A stretch of DNA of 64,000 nt from Pelotalea chapellei (GTDB lineage: Bacteria; Desulfobacterota; Desulfuromonadia; Geobacterales; Pseudopelobacteraceae): NCBI RefSeq assembly GCF_018531195.1, contig NZ_JAHDYS010000009.1, positions 124,001-188,000 on the forward strand. The letters are read 5' to 3'. Each line of letters opens with the position of its first letter. Positions within the stretch are counted from its first letter, which is position 1. Both the position numbers and the translations under genes were made by a program. Below are positions 38,157-46,303 of the stretch, piece by piece. The notes beneath the pieces are model-generated. The model was not told the DNA's origin, made no database searches, and saw nothing but the letters and a program-made list of their open reading frames with translations.

Positions 38157-38447
38157 TCAACCCAGTTCCTGGATTATTACATAGGGACTGATGATTGCCG
38201 TGTTAAAGAGTTTTGCAGGTTGTGCATCCCATTGTTTTATTTGTTGATGTGACGGTTTGCTGAGTTTTCCTTCATTGATCAAGCTTGCCACATATTCTGC
38301 TTCGTTATTTGCAATTTTGCAGGCAATCTCTGTCAGCTCAAGTGCTTTATCAACGACGATTACGCCGCCGCGTTGAAGATGCGCCCTGAGACATAGCCAA
38401 TCAGCGACATCCAGCGCCCGTGCAATTTCCTCTCTGCTAACTGTCAT
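38157..38447 (-). CDS. DUF2288 family protein
   Basis: A 96-residue soluble protein matching my recollection of DUF2288: N-terminal SREEIARALDVADWLCLRAHLQRGGVIVVD, a helical middle (LTEIACKIANNEAEYVASLINEGKL) and C-terminal PYVIIQELG. No function is known for the family. It is the last gene of the leftward group; the 77-base gap from the glycosyltransferase gene makes co-transcription uncertain. Confidence 0.8.
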   Translation of the reverse strand: MTVSREEIARALDVADWLCLRAHLQRGGVIVVDKALELTEIACKIANNEAEYVASLINEGKLSKPSHQQIKQWDAQPAKLFNTAIISPYVIIQELG

Positions 38448-38524
38448 ACTTCTCCCTTCTTTTAGATAATTTATAAGTTACTGCAGTAATAATCCTTATT
38501 TATAAGATAAAAACAGAATTTACT

Positions 38525-39550
38525 TTACGCCACGCAGATAAAATTTAATCCATCTACAAGTCCTTTGGACGAAGCCACTTCTCTGAACTGCTCACGTGCC
38601 CCTTTTACACCGATGGCTGCCAGAATCTTGTTGCCGTTGTCGCTCAGCTGGTCCGGGCTGATGACGGGAGCACCATGCAAGGTGCGGCCAATCTTGTGTG
38701 GATCAACATCTATCCAGCATGTGACAGCTATACCATTTTTTAATAGAAGTCGTTGCCAGGCGCGGCCTTCTAGCCCAGCTCCGGCAATGGTAACGTTTTT
38801 TTCACCACTAAGATAATCAAGCAGCAGATAATGACACTTGCAGGCTCTAAAAGCCGAACGGCTATATTCATCCATGGTACGTGTGGCACGTTCTGGATGA
38901 TCCCGCCAAAAAAAAAGGGTATCCGGAATCCGGAAGAAACCGACACCCTCAGAAGCAAGGCGTAGCCACAGATCGTAATCCTCAGCCCAACCCATACTTT
39001 GATACCCCCCTGCGTTAATAAGCAGTTCCTTGCGCAACATAACACTTGGATGAACGAAGGGTGATTCGACGAATCGTTCCAGCATGATACTTTCGTGGCT
39101 GCAAAGACAATTTTGCCACTTTTCGTATGAAGACATACCACTTTTAATGGAATGGCGCGGGAAGTGATGGAATCCGCAGGCAACCAGGCCTACTTCTGGA
39201 TGTTCATCAAGGTAACATGCCTGGATTTCGAGCCTTTGTGGGTGACTTATGTCATCACCATCCATACGCGCAATCAAAGGGGCGCTGCAAGCAGCAATTC
39301 CCATATTTAAAGCTGAAACTAATCCAGCCCCACCGGTCGACAGGAGAGTTAGCCTGGAATCCTGCCTGCTTGCAGCAGCCAAAATGTCTGGGGTATCATC
39401 TGTTGAGCCGTCATCGACTACGATAAGCTCCCAATCGACAAGTGTCTGGCGAAATATAGATAAAAGTGCCTCCTTCAAATAGCGGGATTCATTGCGCACC
39501 GGCATGAGTATGGATATACGAGGCACAGAAATCCTAGTGTTTGAGTTCAC
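38525..39550 (-). CDS. Family 2 glycosyltransferase with C-terminal Rossmann-like domain
   Basis: The N-terminal 230 residues are a GT-A fold inverting glycosyltransferase: ISILMPVRNESRYLKEAL, WELIVVDDGSTDDTPDIL and the metal-binding DxD region IARMDGDDISHPQR. The last 95 residues (VTIAGAGLEGRAWQRLLLKNGI, CWIDVDPHKIGRTLHGAPVI) look like a nucleotide-binding Rossmann domain of the kind seen in sugar acyltransferases such as PglD. Donor and acceptor are unknown; cell-surface glycan synthesis is the likely setting. The start is a GTG at 39550, overlapping the lipoprotein gene's end by 17 bases. Confidence 0.85.
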   Translation of the reverse strand: MNSNTRISVPRISILMPVRNESRYLKEALLSIFRQTLVDWELIVVDDGSTDDTPDILAAASRQDSRLTLLSTGGAGLVSALNMGIAACSAPLIARMDGDDISHPQRLEIQACYLDEHPEVGLVACGFHHFPRHSIKSGMSSYEKWQNCLCSHESIMLERFVESPFVHPSVMLRKELLINAGGYQSMGWAEDYDLWLRLASEGVGFFRIPDTLFFWRDHPERATRTMDEYSRSAFRACKCHYLLLDYLSGEKNVTIAGAGLEGRAWQRLLLKNGIAVTCWIDVDPHKIGRTLHGAPVISPDQLSDNGNKILAAIGVKGAREQFREVASSKGLVDGLNFICVA

Positions 39551-39752
39551 TCAACCGGGCCTTGGCAGTAGCAGCAGCAGAGGAGCTCGGATATTTATTT
39601 ATGATCTCCTCATAAAGTTTGGTCGCGTGTTCACGATTATTTTGCTTTTCTTCAAAGCGCGCGGTATCAAGAAGCTCAGTGGCTTTTTTATCGCTGGAAC
39701 AGCCCACGGCTAAGAGACATAAGATAAAAAGACTAACCAGAGAAAGTTTCAA
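39534..39752 (-). CDS. Small TPR-like lipoprotein
   Basis: A 72-residue lipoprotein. TTG at 39752 is preferred because AGGAG lies 5-6 bases upstream and the product then begins with a typical signal peptide (LKLSLVSLFILCLLAVGC, lipobox Cys followed by SS, which predicts outer-membrane sorting). The mature part holds about one and a half TPR-like helices (TARFEEKQNNREHATKLYEEII, YPSSSAAATAKARLSEL) as in YbgF/BamD-like proteins. It overlaps the glycosyltransferase start, so they are translationally coupled. Confidence 0.75.
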   Translation of the reverse strand: MKLSLVSLFILCLLAVGCSSDKKATELLDTARFEEKQNNREHATKLYEEIINKYPSSSAAATAKARLSELKH

Positions 39753-39830
39753 GGGCTCTCCTTTAAGTACTCGTACGGGATAACGATAAGGTAGCATAAG
39801 TATTAAACTCAACATATCAGGCAGAATTTT

Positions 39831-40598
39831 TCAGGGCAGTTGCGAGTTATCTTCCACTGTCGAATCTTTCTGGAAAAGGATCTTGTCAATCAGCGGCTGA
39901 TACGGTGGATCTGAGTCCCATAAACCACTACTGGAAGAGTTGCAGGGTCCGTTCCACGGGTCAACAGGTTGGAAGTAGCCGCTCACTGAACGAAACACCC
40001 CAAAGTGCAGATGTGGAATCATGGAATTACCGGAACTGCCAACTTTTCCGATGCGGGTGCCTCTCGCAATATGATCACCTGTCTTGACTAACTGGGAACC
40101 TGAACGAAGGTGTGCATAGAGGGTTAAGTAACGACTTAGTCCAAAATTGTGCTCCACGACTATGAAATTGCCTGCATTAAAACCTAAGGTGGCAGCCTGC
40201 TTCCCTTCCACAGGAAGATGTGTGGTGAGTTCAGCTGCACATTCCCGATTCGCATCAGGGCAGCGATCAAAAAGTCCATCGCGTGTCCAGCGCACAACGC
40301 CTTCAGCAGCAGCAAGTACAGTAACATCCTGCTCAATGGAGGAAACAATGATGTCTGTTCCTTGATGGCCAGTATAACCGGGCTGCCCGCAGGAAAATGA
40401 TCTGCCGGTACCAGTCAGATCAGGATATCCTATGCGAAAATGTCTTCCAGCGCAGTTCATCCCTGGGATACAATCAATGGGCCATGAAAAAAAAAGGGAG
40501 GGATTGTCCGCTGCAACCAGCGGACTGGGCAGGCCGATAGCCAGGATGATGCCCAGGCACAGCAGGAAAGTACAGGAATTGAAGTTGATTTTATGCAC
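39831..40598 (-). CDS. M23 family metallopeptidase, secreted
   Basis: A LytM-type zinc peptidase, expected to cut peptidoglycan cross-links or another glycine-rich peptide in the periplasm. Zinc motifs are visible as GHQGTDI (HxxxD) and HLHFG (HxH), with YLTLYAHLRSGSQLVKTGD and GSSGNS between. Several Cys residues suggest disulfides. GTG at 40598 with AAGG 6 bases upstream makes a clean signal peptide (FLLCLGIILAIGLPSPLVAAD); an ATG at 40667 would add 23 residues in front of it and is the alternative. Confidence 0.8.
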   Translation of the reverse strand: MHKINFNSCTFLLCLGIILAIGLPSPLVAADNPSLFFSWPIDCIPGMNCAGRHFRIGYPDLTGTGRSFSCGQPGYTGHQGTDIIVSSIEQDVTVLAAAEGVVRWTRDGLFDRCPDANRECAAELTTHLPVEGKQAATLGFNAGNFIVVEHNFGLSRYLTLYAHLRSGSQLVKTGDHIARGTRIGKVGSSGNSMIPHLHFGVFRSVSGYFQPVDPWNGPCNSSSSGLWDSDPPYQPLIDKILFQKDSTVEDNSQLP

Positions 40599-40743
40599 CA
40601 GAAGCCTTGCCAATGTTTCTGAGGGAGCAGGATGAGGTTTATTCAGTCGAGAGAAAATTTGTATCATTTGAATCTGCTTCTTGCAAAACATTTTTAGTGT
40701 GCAAAGTAGCGGAACGTCTGAGCGCTGGAGAGCGGACCGCAGC

Positions 40744-41460
40744 TCACGACGAAACAATTACTATCCTTGCAGGAAAGACCTCCTTCACAATATACCTAAC
40801 TTCGGGGAAGCTGGAATCCATCAAATCAATGAGTTCACTGGCAGTAAATCCTCTTCTGATAGACAGTCTCCCGTCCTTAAATGCGAAGCTGCCGTGGCTA
40901 AAAAAAGGAAGCAGAAGTGAACATCCCAGGTAAGACCAGTGGGTGCGTCTGAGATCGTTCATGACCAGGGCAAGTCGCGTGTGAGTAAGTGCCTGCATGA
41001 GAAGGAGCTTGATTTCGTCCCATCCAAGATGATGAAGAAAGTGATTTGAAAAAATGAAGTCAAACATCCCCAGCTTCTCAAGCTCAAGTGCATTTCCAAC
41101 TTGTAAAGTAATTTCCGGATATGTCCGGACAGCCTGCTGCGCAACGGGCAAGATCCGTAGGTCGTTATCCAATGCAGTTACCTTGAGCCTGAGATTGCGC
41201 TGGCGAGCTTCCTGTACACACCACACCGCAATGTCGCACCCTCCTGCACCTACATCCAGCAATGTATAGTGCCGTTGTCGGTCACGCTCCATGATGCTGA
41301 AAACATGATCACGCAAGATTTTACGGCTGGCGCTGAACAGCATGTTTATCAACCTGAACCGTCGTACAGTGCGCAGTAAAGTCGCTACATTGGCCTCTGC
41401 AAGATCCATATCCTCCTTGTCAGTCAGATTCCTCTCTCTAAGGTCAGGAATAATACCCAT
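40744..41460 (-). CDS. Class I SAM-dependent methyltransferase
   Basis: A 238-residue Rossmann-fold methyltransferase. Motif I is LLDVGAGGCDIAVWC, acidic motif II is VTALDNDLRIL, and the post-motif region is FDFIFSNHFLHHL. ATG at 41460 is supported by GGAGG 8 bases upstream. It follows the FAD monooxygenase by 20 bases. Monooxygenase-methyltransferase pairs often tailor quinones or polyketides, and beside type III polyketide synthases in other bacteria; no synthase is present here, so the substrate is open. Confidence 0.85.
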   Translation of the reverse strand: MGIIPDLRERNLTDKEDMDLAEANVATLLRTVRRFRLINMLFSASRKILRDHVFSIMERDRQRHYTLLDVGAGGCDIAVWCVQEARQRNLRLKVTALDNDLRILPVAQQAVRTYPEITLQVGNALELEKLGMFDFIFSNHFLHHLGWDEIKLLLMQALTHTRLALVMNDLRRTHWSYLGCSLLLPFFSHGSFAFKDGRLSIRRGFTASELIDLMDSSFPEVRYIVKEVFPARIVIVSS

Positions 41461-41480
41461 CAAACAATCCTCCAGCAGTG

Positions 41481-42688
41481 TCAAAGTTTTAGTTCTGCTT
41501 TAAAAACAGTTTTGTAATGGTCCAGATTGCGGAAAGGGATCGACAGCATGTTAAATTGCCGCAGCAACTTTTTGCGCAGTGGTGTCTGGAAAACAGCAGT
41601 CAGAAATGAATTGCGTATAGCAGACCAGATATATCCTCCTGATGTGCCCGCCATCATCATGTAATGAGCTCGCCGAAGTGCTGTGCGGGCTGCTTGCATG
41701 CGTACGCGGTTGTAAAGCGAACCAGCCTGTTCAAACGGTATTGCCCGCTCGATTACTAATCGCGTCAGCCAGCAAGCCAGTTCGGCATCGGCAAACCCAG
41801 TGTTCATGTTTTGCCCTCCAACAGGTGACATGAGGTGGGCAGCATCACCGCACAGGAAAACATGGTTCCTGGTAAAAGTTCCTGCCAGATATCGCTGGAC
41901 ACCGAAGCTGCTCACCCATGTCTGACGTGCGTTTCCAATGGCAATTCCTGCTCGGGCCTTCAGCTCTCTGTGCAGATAATCCCTTGAAGAAGCGGGCATA
42001 GGAGGTGATGTTGTTCTCAAAACATAACGGCGCTGCCCTCCGGGTAGGGGAAATGATTCCACCGACCCGCGTGGCGTAAAAAAAAACACGCATCGTCGCC
42101 ACTGGTGCCGTTGTCTTCAAAATCCCCCATAAGAAAAGTTTGAGAATCTGAAGCCCCATCAAAAGGTATTTCCAAAGCCTCCCTGGTGATACTTCTGCCA
42201 CCATCACACCCAAGGAGGCAGCGACAGATAAAATGAAACCGCCCCCCCTGGCTGTGCCCACCGTACACCTCCACTTGTTCTCCCTGAATGAAAACATCCT
42301 CAACAGTGTGACCTCTCAGCAGGTGGATGGAAGGTACACGCGCAATTGCTTCCTCCAGAAGGGTCTCGGTCCTGTGCTGAGGGATAGCAAGCACAAAGGG
42401 AAACGTATCGGGCAATTGGCTGAAATCCAATGAGCAAAGCAGTCTGGTTTCATCGTGGATCCGGACAAACCGTACGGAAATTCCCTTATCAAGTAAGAGA
42501 TCCGTCAGACCTATGTGTTGCAATATCTCAAGTGAGGGAGGTGTAATCCCGATTGCACGGGACTGTACGTGCCGGTTGTCTGACTTCTCAAGCAGCAAAA
42601 CTTCCAGACCTTCATTCGCCGCAAGCAGGGCTGCAACCATGCCAACAGGTCCCGCGCCGACTACTATGACATCGATGTCTAGCATCAT
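41481..42688 (-). CDS. FAD-dependent monooxygenase, interrupted by a -1 frameshift
   Basis: Two reading frames together encode one PF01494-type flavin monooxygenase of about 400 residues. The upstream frame (42688 to about 42077; its own stop is at 42017) has the dinucleotide motif VVGAGPVGMVAALLAANEG and the DG motif LLGCDGGRSITREAL. The downstream frame (about 42077 to 41481) has the GD motif VFLCGDAAHLMSPVGGQNMNTGFADA and the C-terminal helices. The junction is a run of nine Ts on the coding strand at 42086-42078. One extra T, or a -1 ribosomal slip, restores a full enzyme. Options are pseudogene, sequence error, phase-variable tract, or programmed frameshifting. Both halves keep good family conservation, which argues against old decay. 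Confidence 0.8.
42077..42083 (-). other. Candidate slippery heptamer U UUU UUA in the monooxygenase gene
   Basis: Read in the zero frame of the upstream half, the sequence is T TTT TTA (codons TTT at 42082 and TTA at 42079), the same heptamer used at the HIV-1 gag-pol junction. A -1 slip here enters exactly the frame of the downstream half (next codon ACG at 42077). Downstream, CGGGT and ACCCG could form a short stem, which I consider weak. Confidence 0.4.
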
Positions 42689-42849
42689 TACCCCCATATC
42701 AAAGTATAGAAGAGCACAGGGCTATGGCAACAGATGGAGCGGAAAGACTTATGTCTCTGCAGACCCGGTTGGCCAGCTCAATTGCACTTCCATACCTCGG
42801 GGATATACTTAAACAAAGAGATAACCCAGGCATATGAGGAGGAATAGTA

Positions 42850-42924
42850 ATGGCAGAGCAAGTAAATTCCCACCTCAGCACCAGGATCAGCCAGGTCAGC
42901 CTCACGAAATTGTCCACAGTTTGA
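42850..42924 (+). CDS. Possible 24-residue leader peptide
   Basis: An ATG at 42850 follows AGGAGG with a perfect 7-base spacer and opens a frame of only 24 codons (MAEQVNSHLSTRISQVSL...), ending at TGA 42922. It is 25 bases ahead of the next small gene, in the same direction. The ribosome site is much stronger than chance would suggest, but no homology can be claimed. Confidence 0.35.
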   Translation: MAEQVNSHLSTRISQVSLTKLSTV

Positions 42925-42949
42925 GTTTGCAAGGCAAAGGAGAGTCGTC

Positions 42950-43138
42950 ATGACGCGAATGGAAACATCACGGGTGCGGGAAGTGCTGGCACTGCATATT
43001 GGATCTTTAAGGGAGCAGGCATCTCATCTCAATGAGGACAATTTCGAACAGATGGAGAGAGATTTGCGGGCAATGGAACGATCTGTCAGGGAGGCTCGAT
43101 CCTTGATTGAGGGTCTTCCGCACCGGAATCAAAAATAA
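42950..43138 (+). CDS. Small helical protein, hypothetical
   Basis: I do not recognise it. The 62 residues are charged and predicted helical throughout (VREVLALHIGSLREQASHLNEDN, then MERDLRAMERSVREARSLIEG), with heptad-like spacing of Leu and Met that could form a short coiled coil. AAGGAGA lies 6 bases before the ATG. It is one of few rightward genes here, between leftward monooxygenase and YihY genes. Confidence 0.6.
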   Translation: MTRMETSRVREVLALHIGSLREQASHLNEDNFEQMERDLRAMERSVREARSLIEGLPHRNQK

Positions 43139-43217
43139 TTATTGCTGCCAGGGAACGAATTCACAGTGGGGATTTTACTTGGATCGCCCTTGGCAGCCTC
43201 GCTAGCGCTTGAGACAT

Positions 43218-44171
43218 TCATATCGAGGCGTCGGGTGTACCGCCGGAACGATCCTGGCGATGCTCCGATTCATTCTCCACTTTTTCCCCTGGATCTTTCC
43301 CTTCCTGCGATTCGTGTTCAATAACCGCATTTATCTCGGCTCCAATCAAAATGATGAAGCCGCTGATATAAAGCCACAGCAGCAGTATTATAACTGCGCC
43401 GATACTGCCATAGGTCTTGTCATAGGAGCCGAAATTGTTAATGTAGTAGGAAAAAGCCAAAGAGGCCAGTACCCAGCTGGGAATGGCGAAAACCGCGCCG
43501 GGACTGATCCACTTCCAGTCCTGTTTTACATCAGGAGTCAGGTAATAAATAACAGCCAGGGCCAGTATCAGCAGAAACAGAATTACGGGTACAAGCAGAA
43601 CATCCCATGAAACCTGGAAAACATTTCCAAGCTGTGCAAGATTTGCAATGTAATCTCCTATTTTCGGGCCAAACATCAGCAGGACTAGAGAGATAATGAA
43701 TAGTACGGAAATCAGAATCACCAACGAAATTGCGATCAGCCGCACCTTCCAGAAAGGCCTCCCCTCCTTTACTTCGTAGAGCCTGTTCATTACCTCCATA
43801 ATTGCAGTTACAGCATTAGAGGATGTCCACATCGCAAGGAGAAATCCGAGGGACAGAAGTCCCCCCTTTTTGTCGGAGAAAAGCTTGCGGATGTTGTCCT
43901 GCAACAGGGCGAATACCTCATTAGGCAGCACTCGCTTGATGGTCGTTAAAATGGATTCGAGGAAATCCGGCAGAGGCAGATAGGCAAGCAGGGTGGTCAG
44001 GAAAAGGAAAAACGGAAAAAGAGCCAGCAACAGATAATAAGCCATGGCTGCGGCATATTCTGCGCATCCGTCATTAACAACTTCGTGGTACACCTTTTTT
44101 GCCAAAGTCAGATAGCTGATTCGGCCCAGTTTGAAATAGGAACGTATGGAGAAAATGGAAACCTCCCTCAA
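43218..44171 (-). CDS. YihY/BrkB family inner-membrane protein
   Basis: A 317-residue membrane protein of the UPF0761/YihY family (once misnamed RNase BN). It has six helices and the motifs AAAMAYYLLLALFPFFLFL, SLGFLLAMWTSSNAVTAIMEVMNRLYEVKEGRPFWK and the late FGSYDKTYGSIGAVIILLLWLYISGFIILIGAE. The C-terminal 45 residues are charged and cytosolic. The annotated start is a TTG at 44171 with no upstream ribosome site. GGGAGG lies just inside it, 5 bases before an ATT codon at 44156, so ATT could be the real start. Confidence 0.85.
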   Translation of the reverse strand: MREVSIFSIRSYFKLGRISYLTLAKKVYHEVVNDGCAEYAAAMAYYLLLALFPFFLFLTTLLAYLPLPDFLESILTTIKRVLPNEVFALLQDNIRKLFSDKKGGLLSLGFLLAMWTSSNAVTAIMEVMNRLYEVKEGRPFWKVRLIAISLVILISVLFIISLVLLMFGPKIGDYIANLAQLGNVFQVSWDVLLVPVILFLLILALAVIYYLTPDVKQDWKWISPGAVFAIPSWVLASLAFSYYINNFGSYDKTYGSIGAVIILLLWLYISGFIILIGAEINAVIEHESQEGKDPGEKVENESEHRQDRSGGTPDASI

Positions 44172-44209
44172 TCTAAAATTTCAAACAGTTCTTTACTTGC
44201 CAGAAAGGA

Positions 44210-44234
44210 CGATGGCCTCACATGGAGGCCATCG
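44210..44234 (-). terminator. Hairpin after the repeat-protein gene
   Basis: A perfect 10-bp stem, CGATGGCCTC / GAGGCCATCG, with a 5-base loop lies 18 bases beyond the stop of the leftward repeat-protein gene. The following TCCTTTCT is only moderately T-rich, so termination may be partial. Confidence 0.6.
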
Positions 44235-44252
44235 CTCAGGTGCTTATCCCGT

Positions 44253-44984
44253 TTAGTACTTCTTCTTCATTCCTCTGGAACCGCTCATGGAAGAATAATT
44301 GTCCATTTTTCCGCCCATGCCGCCACCATATGCAGGTTGTCCGGTCCCACTGCCTGTTCCGGTGGCTCCGGTGCTGTAGCCGGGGCTGGTTCCATACGCT
44401 GCCCCACCTCTGTTGCCACCGCCGGGACTAACACGGCTGCTCCCATCGGTTGAACCACCAGTACCGCTACCGGTGCCGGAATCAGAGCCTGTTCCATAGG
44501 TTGATCCGCCTGTTCCGCTGCCGCTGGAACCACCGGTGCCGTAGGTAGATTCACCTGTGCCGTAGGTGGAGCCTCCAGTGCCGCTGCCTGAATCAGAGCC
44601 CGTTCCATAGGTGGAGCCTCCAGTGCCGCTGCCTGAATCAGAGCCCGTTCCATAGGTGGAACCTCCAGTGCCGCTGCCTGAATCAGAACCCGTTCCATAG
44701 GTTGATCCGCCAGTGCCGCTGCCTGAATCAGAACCTGTGCCATATGTTGATCCGCCAGTACCGCTACCAGTGCTGGATCCACCCATGCCGCCGGAAGTGG
44801 AACCGCCTGTTCCGCTGCCCGAGTCAGAGCCTGTACCATAGGTGGAGCCACCTGTGCCACTTCCGGTGCTTGATCCGCTTCCCATTCGACCTGAACCGCT
44901 GCCGGTAGCTCCGGCGCTGAAAGCAAATCCCGAAATAGCGACCAACGCGGCTGCTGTAAAGATCATTCTTTTTGCTTTTTCCAT
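44253..44984 (-). CDS. Secreted Gly/Ser/Thr-rich repeat protein
   Basis: A 243-residue low-complexity protein. A signal peptide (MIFTAAALVAISGFAFSAGA) is followed by repeats of the 15-residue unit GGSTYGTGSDSGSGT: one copy at 45-59, four perfect tandem copies at 77-136, and variants to about 175. The C-terminal part is Gly-rich with a basic end (GSRGMKKKY). AGGAGG lies 7 bases before the ATG. Regular Tyr residues in a Gly/Ser matrix recall structural or surface proteins. Function is unknown. The reverse frames are open only because of the repeat composition. Confidence 0.75.
   Translation of the reverse strand: MEKAKRMIFTAAALVAISGFAFSAGATGSGSGRMGSGSSTGSGTGGSTYGTGSDSGSGTGGSTSGGMGGSSTGSGTGGSTYGTGSDSGSGTGGSTYGTGSDSGSGTGGSTYGTGSDSGSGTGGSTYGTGSDSGSGTGGSTYGTGESTYGTGGSSGSGTGGSTYGTGSDSGTGSGTGGSTDGSSRVSPGGGNRGGAAYGTSPGYSTGATGTGSGTGQPAYGGGMGGKMDNYSSMSGSRGMKKKY
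44460..44852 (-). repeat. 45-bp tandem repeats inside the Gly/Ser/Thr-rich gene
   Basis: The DNA encoding residues 45-175 is built from 45-bp units; four units in a row occupy 44577-44756 and encode identical peptides. The nucleotide sequences differ slightly by synonymous changes, so the array is not a very recent expansion. Copy number is likely to vary between strains by slippage or recombination. Confidence 0.85.
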
Positions 44985-45128
44985 CGAACTTCCTCCTGTC
45001 TATGAGTTGGATGCAGAGAACATGGCTCTGTTGCTTAATTTTTACCACACGCACAGCCACCTGAAAGTAGGGGTCTGTCCGAATTTGTTTAAGGAAAGAG
45101 GAGAAGGTTCAATCAAAAAATGAATCTT

Positions 45129-46121
45129 TCAGCAGATCGTAAGAGCTTCTGTGACTAAGGCTACCAGAGGTGTGGCCACGTGCATTGACCAGCTGGTTTT
45201 TACGGCTTCAGTCTCGGCCTTCTTGAGATAGGTCAGTTCAAACTTTTCCCGGCACTTCTCCAGCAGTTCATCGCTAAATCGGCGCTTGCGCAATGTCCGG
45301 GTGCGATGTTTGCCTGTTATGGCATCATCCGGTTTGCTATGCGGGGCGACGCTGAGCCGGAAGAGGCCGTTGTCCATTCTGAGGCCCCCTTTTGAGTGCC
45401 AAAACTCGTCGTAGTTGAAGTAGCATCCCTGTTCGGGCGAGTCTTCTTCGCCTACAGTAATCTGCGTCGCAGAACTGACACCGGCCAAGCAACTGATCCC
45501 GGATGCCATGGCAATAGCTCTGGCCGCTGTCAGCAATATCATTGGAGGAGATACATCGCCGAGTGCCTTGGTCGCAGTTCGAACTATGTCAGGATTTTTA
45601 ATTCCCTGAATACGACTTACGAACAAGGTATGTCCTGATCCCTGAATTATCTCCCCCGGCACAACTGTAAAGGAGAGCACATACACCTTCTGCATGTTTC
45701 TTTTCAGGACCAGGGACAGATCCCCCTCCAGGTCGTGATCGGAAATTGTGAGACCGACAGTATAGGTGTCATCAACTCGTTGTGTTTCCCACAGGTTGAT
45801 CTGTTCCTTGAGAAGGTCGGATGAAAATGCGGTAACATAATGGGTATCGATAAATCGATAATGATGCAGAAGCATACTGAGTCTGCTCGTGCATGAAAGG
45901 GAGAGGGATATGTAATTGCCGACAAACTTGAAGGGTGTCCTGGGATTGTGCCGCATTATGCAGCACAATCCAGGGCTGCAGAGGGTTTTCCTTATGGCCA
46001 GATACCCGTTAAAATTGACGCAAAATAAAAACAACTGCTGTAACTTCCTTAAAGATGATTTGATAATTCCAGTATTTTTATGAGCTTTTAAGCAGCTTGC
46101 CAAGCATCTGAGGGTACTCAT
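45129..46121 (-). CDS. DUF535 (VirK/YbjX family) protein
   Basis: A 330-residue soluble protein resembling DUF535: LSLVLKRNMQKVYVLSFTVVPG, LFVSRIQGIKN, SPPMILLTAARAIAMASGISCLAGVSSATQI and YFNYDEFWHSKGGLR. Family members such as VirK are linked to resistance to antimicrobial peptides and to surface virulence factors, but the biochemistry is unknown. ATG at 46121 is chosen since the upstream extension to 46181 would overlap the DUF1328 gene; it starts 20 bases after that gene, in the same direction. Confidence 0.75.
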   Translation of the reverse strand: MSTLRCLASCLKAHKNTGIIKSSLRKLQQLFLFCVNFNGYLAIRKTLCSPGLCCIMRHNPRTPFKFVGNYISLSLSCTSRLSMLLHHYRFIDTHYVTAFSSDLLKEQINLWETQRVDDTYTVGLTISDHDLEGDLSLVLKRNMQKVYVLSFTVVPGEIIQGSGHTLFVSRIQGIKNPDIVRTATKALGDVSPPMILLTAARAIAMASGISCLAGVSSATQITVGEEDSPEQGCYFNYDEFWHSKGGLRMDNGLFRLSVAPHSKPDDAITGKHRTRTLRKRRFSDELLEKCREKFELTYLKKAETEAVKTSWSMHVATPLVALVTEALTIC

Positions 46122-46141
46122 ATGTATTCTGCTTTTCTTGT

Positions 46142-46303
46142 TCAGCGTTTTACCAGCACGAAAACAAAGGAAATGATGCATAACACAAGGAAAACATAGA
46201 ACAAAAATTTAGCAATATCGATAGCGACGCCTGCAACTCCAACGAAACCGAAAAAAGCCGCTATCAAAGCTATTATAAAAAATATGATTCCCCACCTCAG
46301 CAT
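46142..46303 (-). CDS. DUF1328 / YtjA-type small membrane protein
   Basis: A 53-residue protein with two membrane helices: [20 protein letters not shown] and, after [13 protein letters not shown], a second stretch [18 protein letters not shown] ending KR. This is the UPF0391/DUF1328 family (E. coli YtjA). GGAGG lies 5 bases before the ATG. Function is unknown; the family is often stress-induced. It is followed by the DUF535 gene. Confidence 0.88.
   Translation of the reverse strand: MLRWGIIFFIIALIAAFFGFVGVAGVAIDIAKFLFYVFLVLCIISFVFVLVKR

Noticed and set aside
38020-38184. 54-codon plus-strand ORF resembling the start of a PilZ domain (RRRNDRREYDIKIAF)
   Set aside because: No ribosome binding site, overlaps the convergent DUF2288 gene, and the resemblance is limited to a basic stretch. 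Kept only as a possible remnant.
41845-42303. 152-codon minus-strand ORF crossing the monooxygenase frameshift
   Set aside because: It is in the third frame and has no family features; both real halves lie in the other two frames.
42699-42932. 77-codon minus-strand ORF upstream of the monooxygenase
   Set aside because: No ribosome site, odd composition, and it runs across the strongly signalled small ORFs on the other strand.
44285-44926. 213-codon minus-strand ORF rich in Ala, Gln and Val in another frame of the repeat gene
   Set aside because: The 45-bp repeat keeps alternate frames open. Only the frame with signal peptide and ribosome site is accepted.
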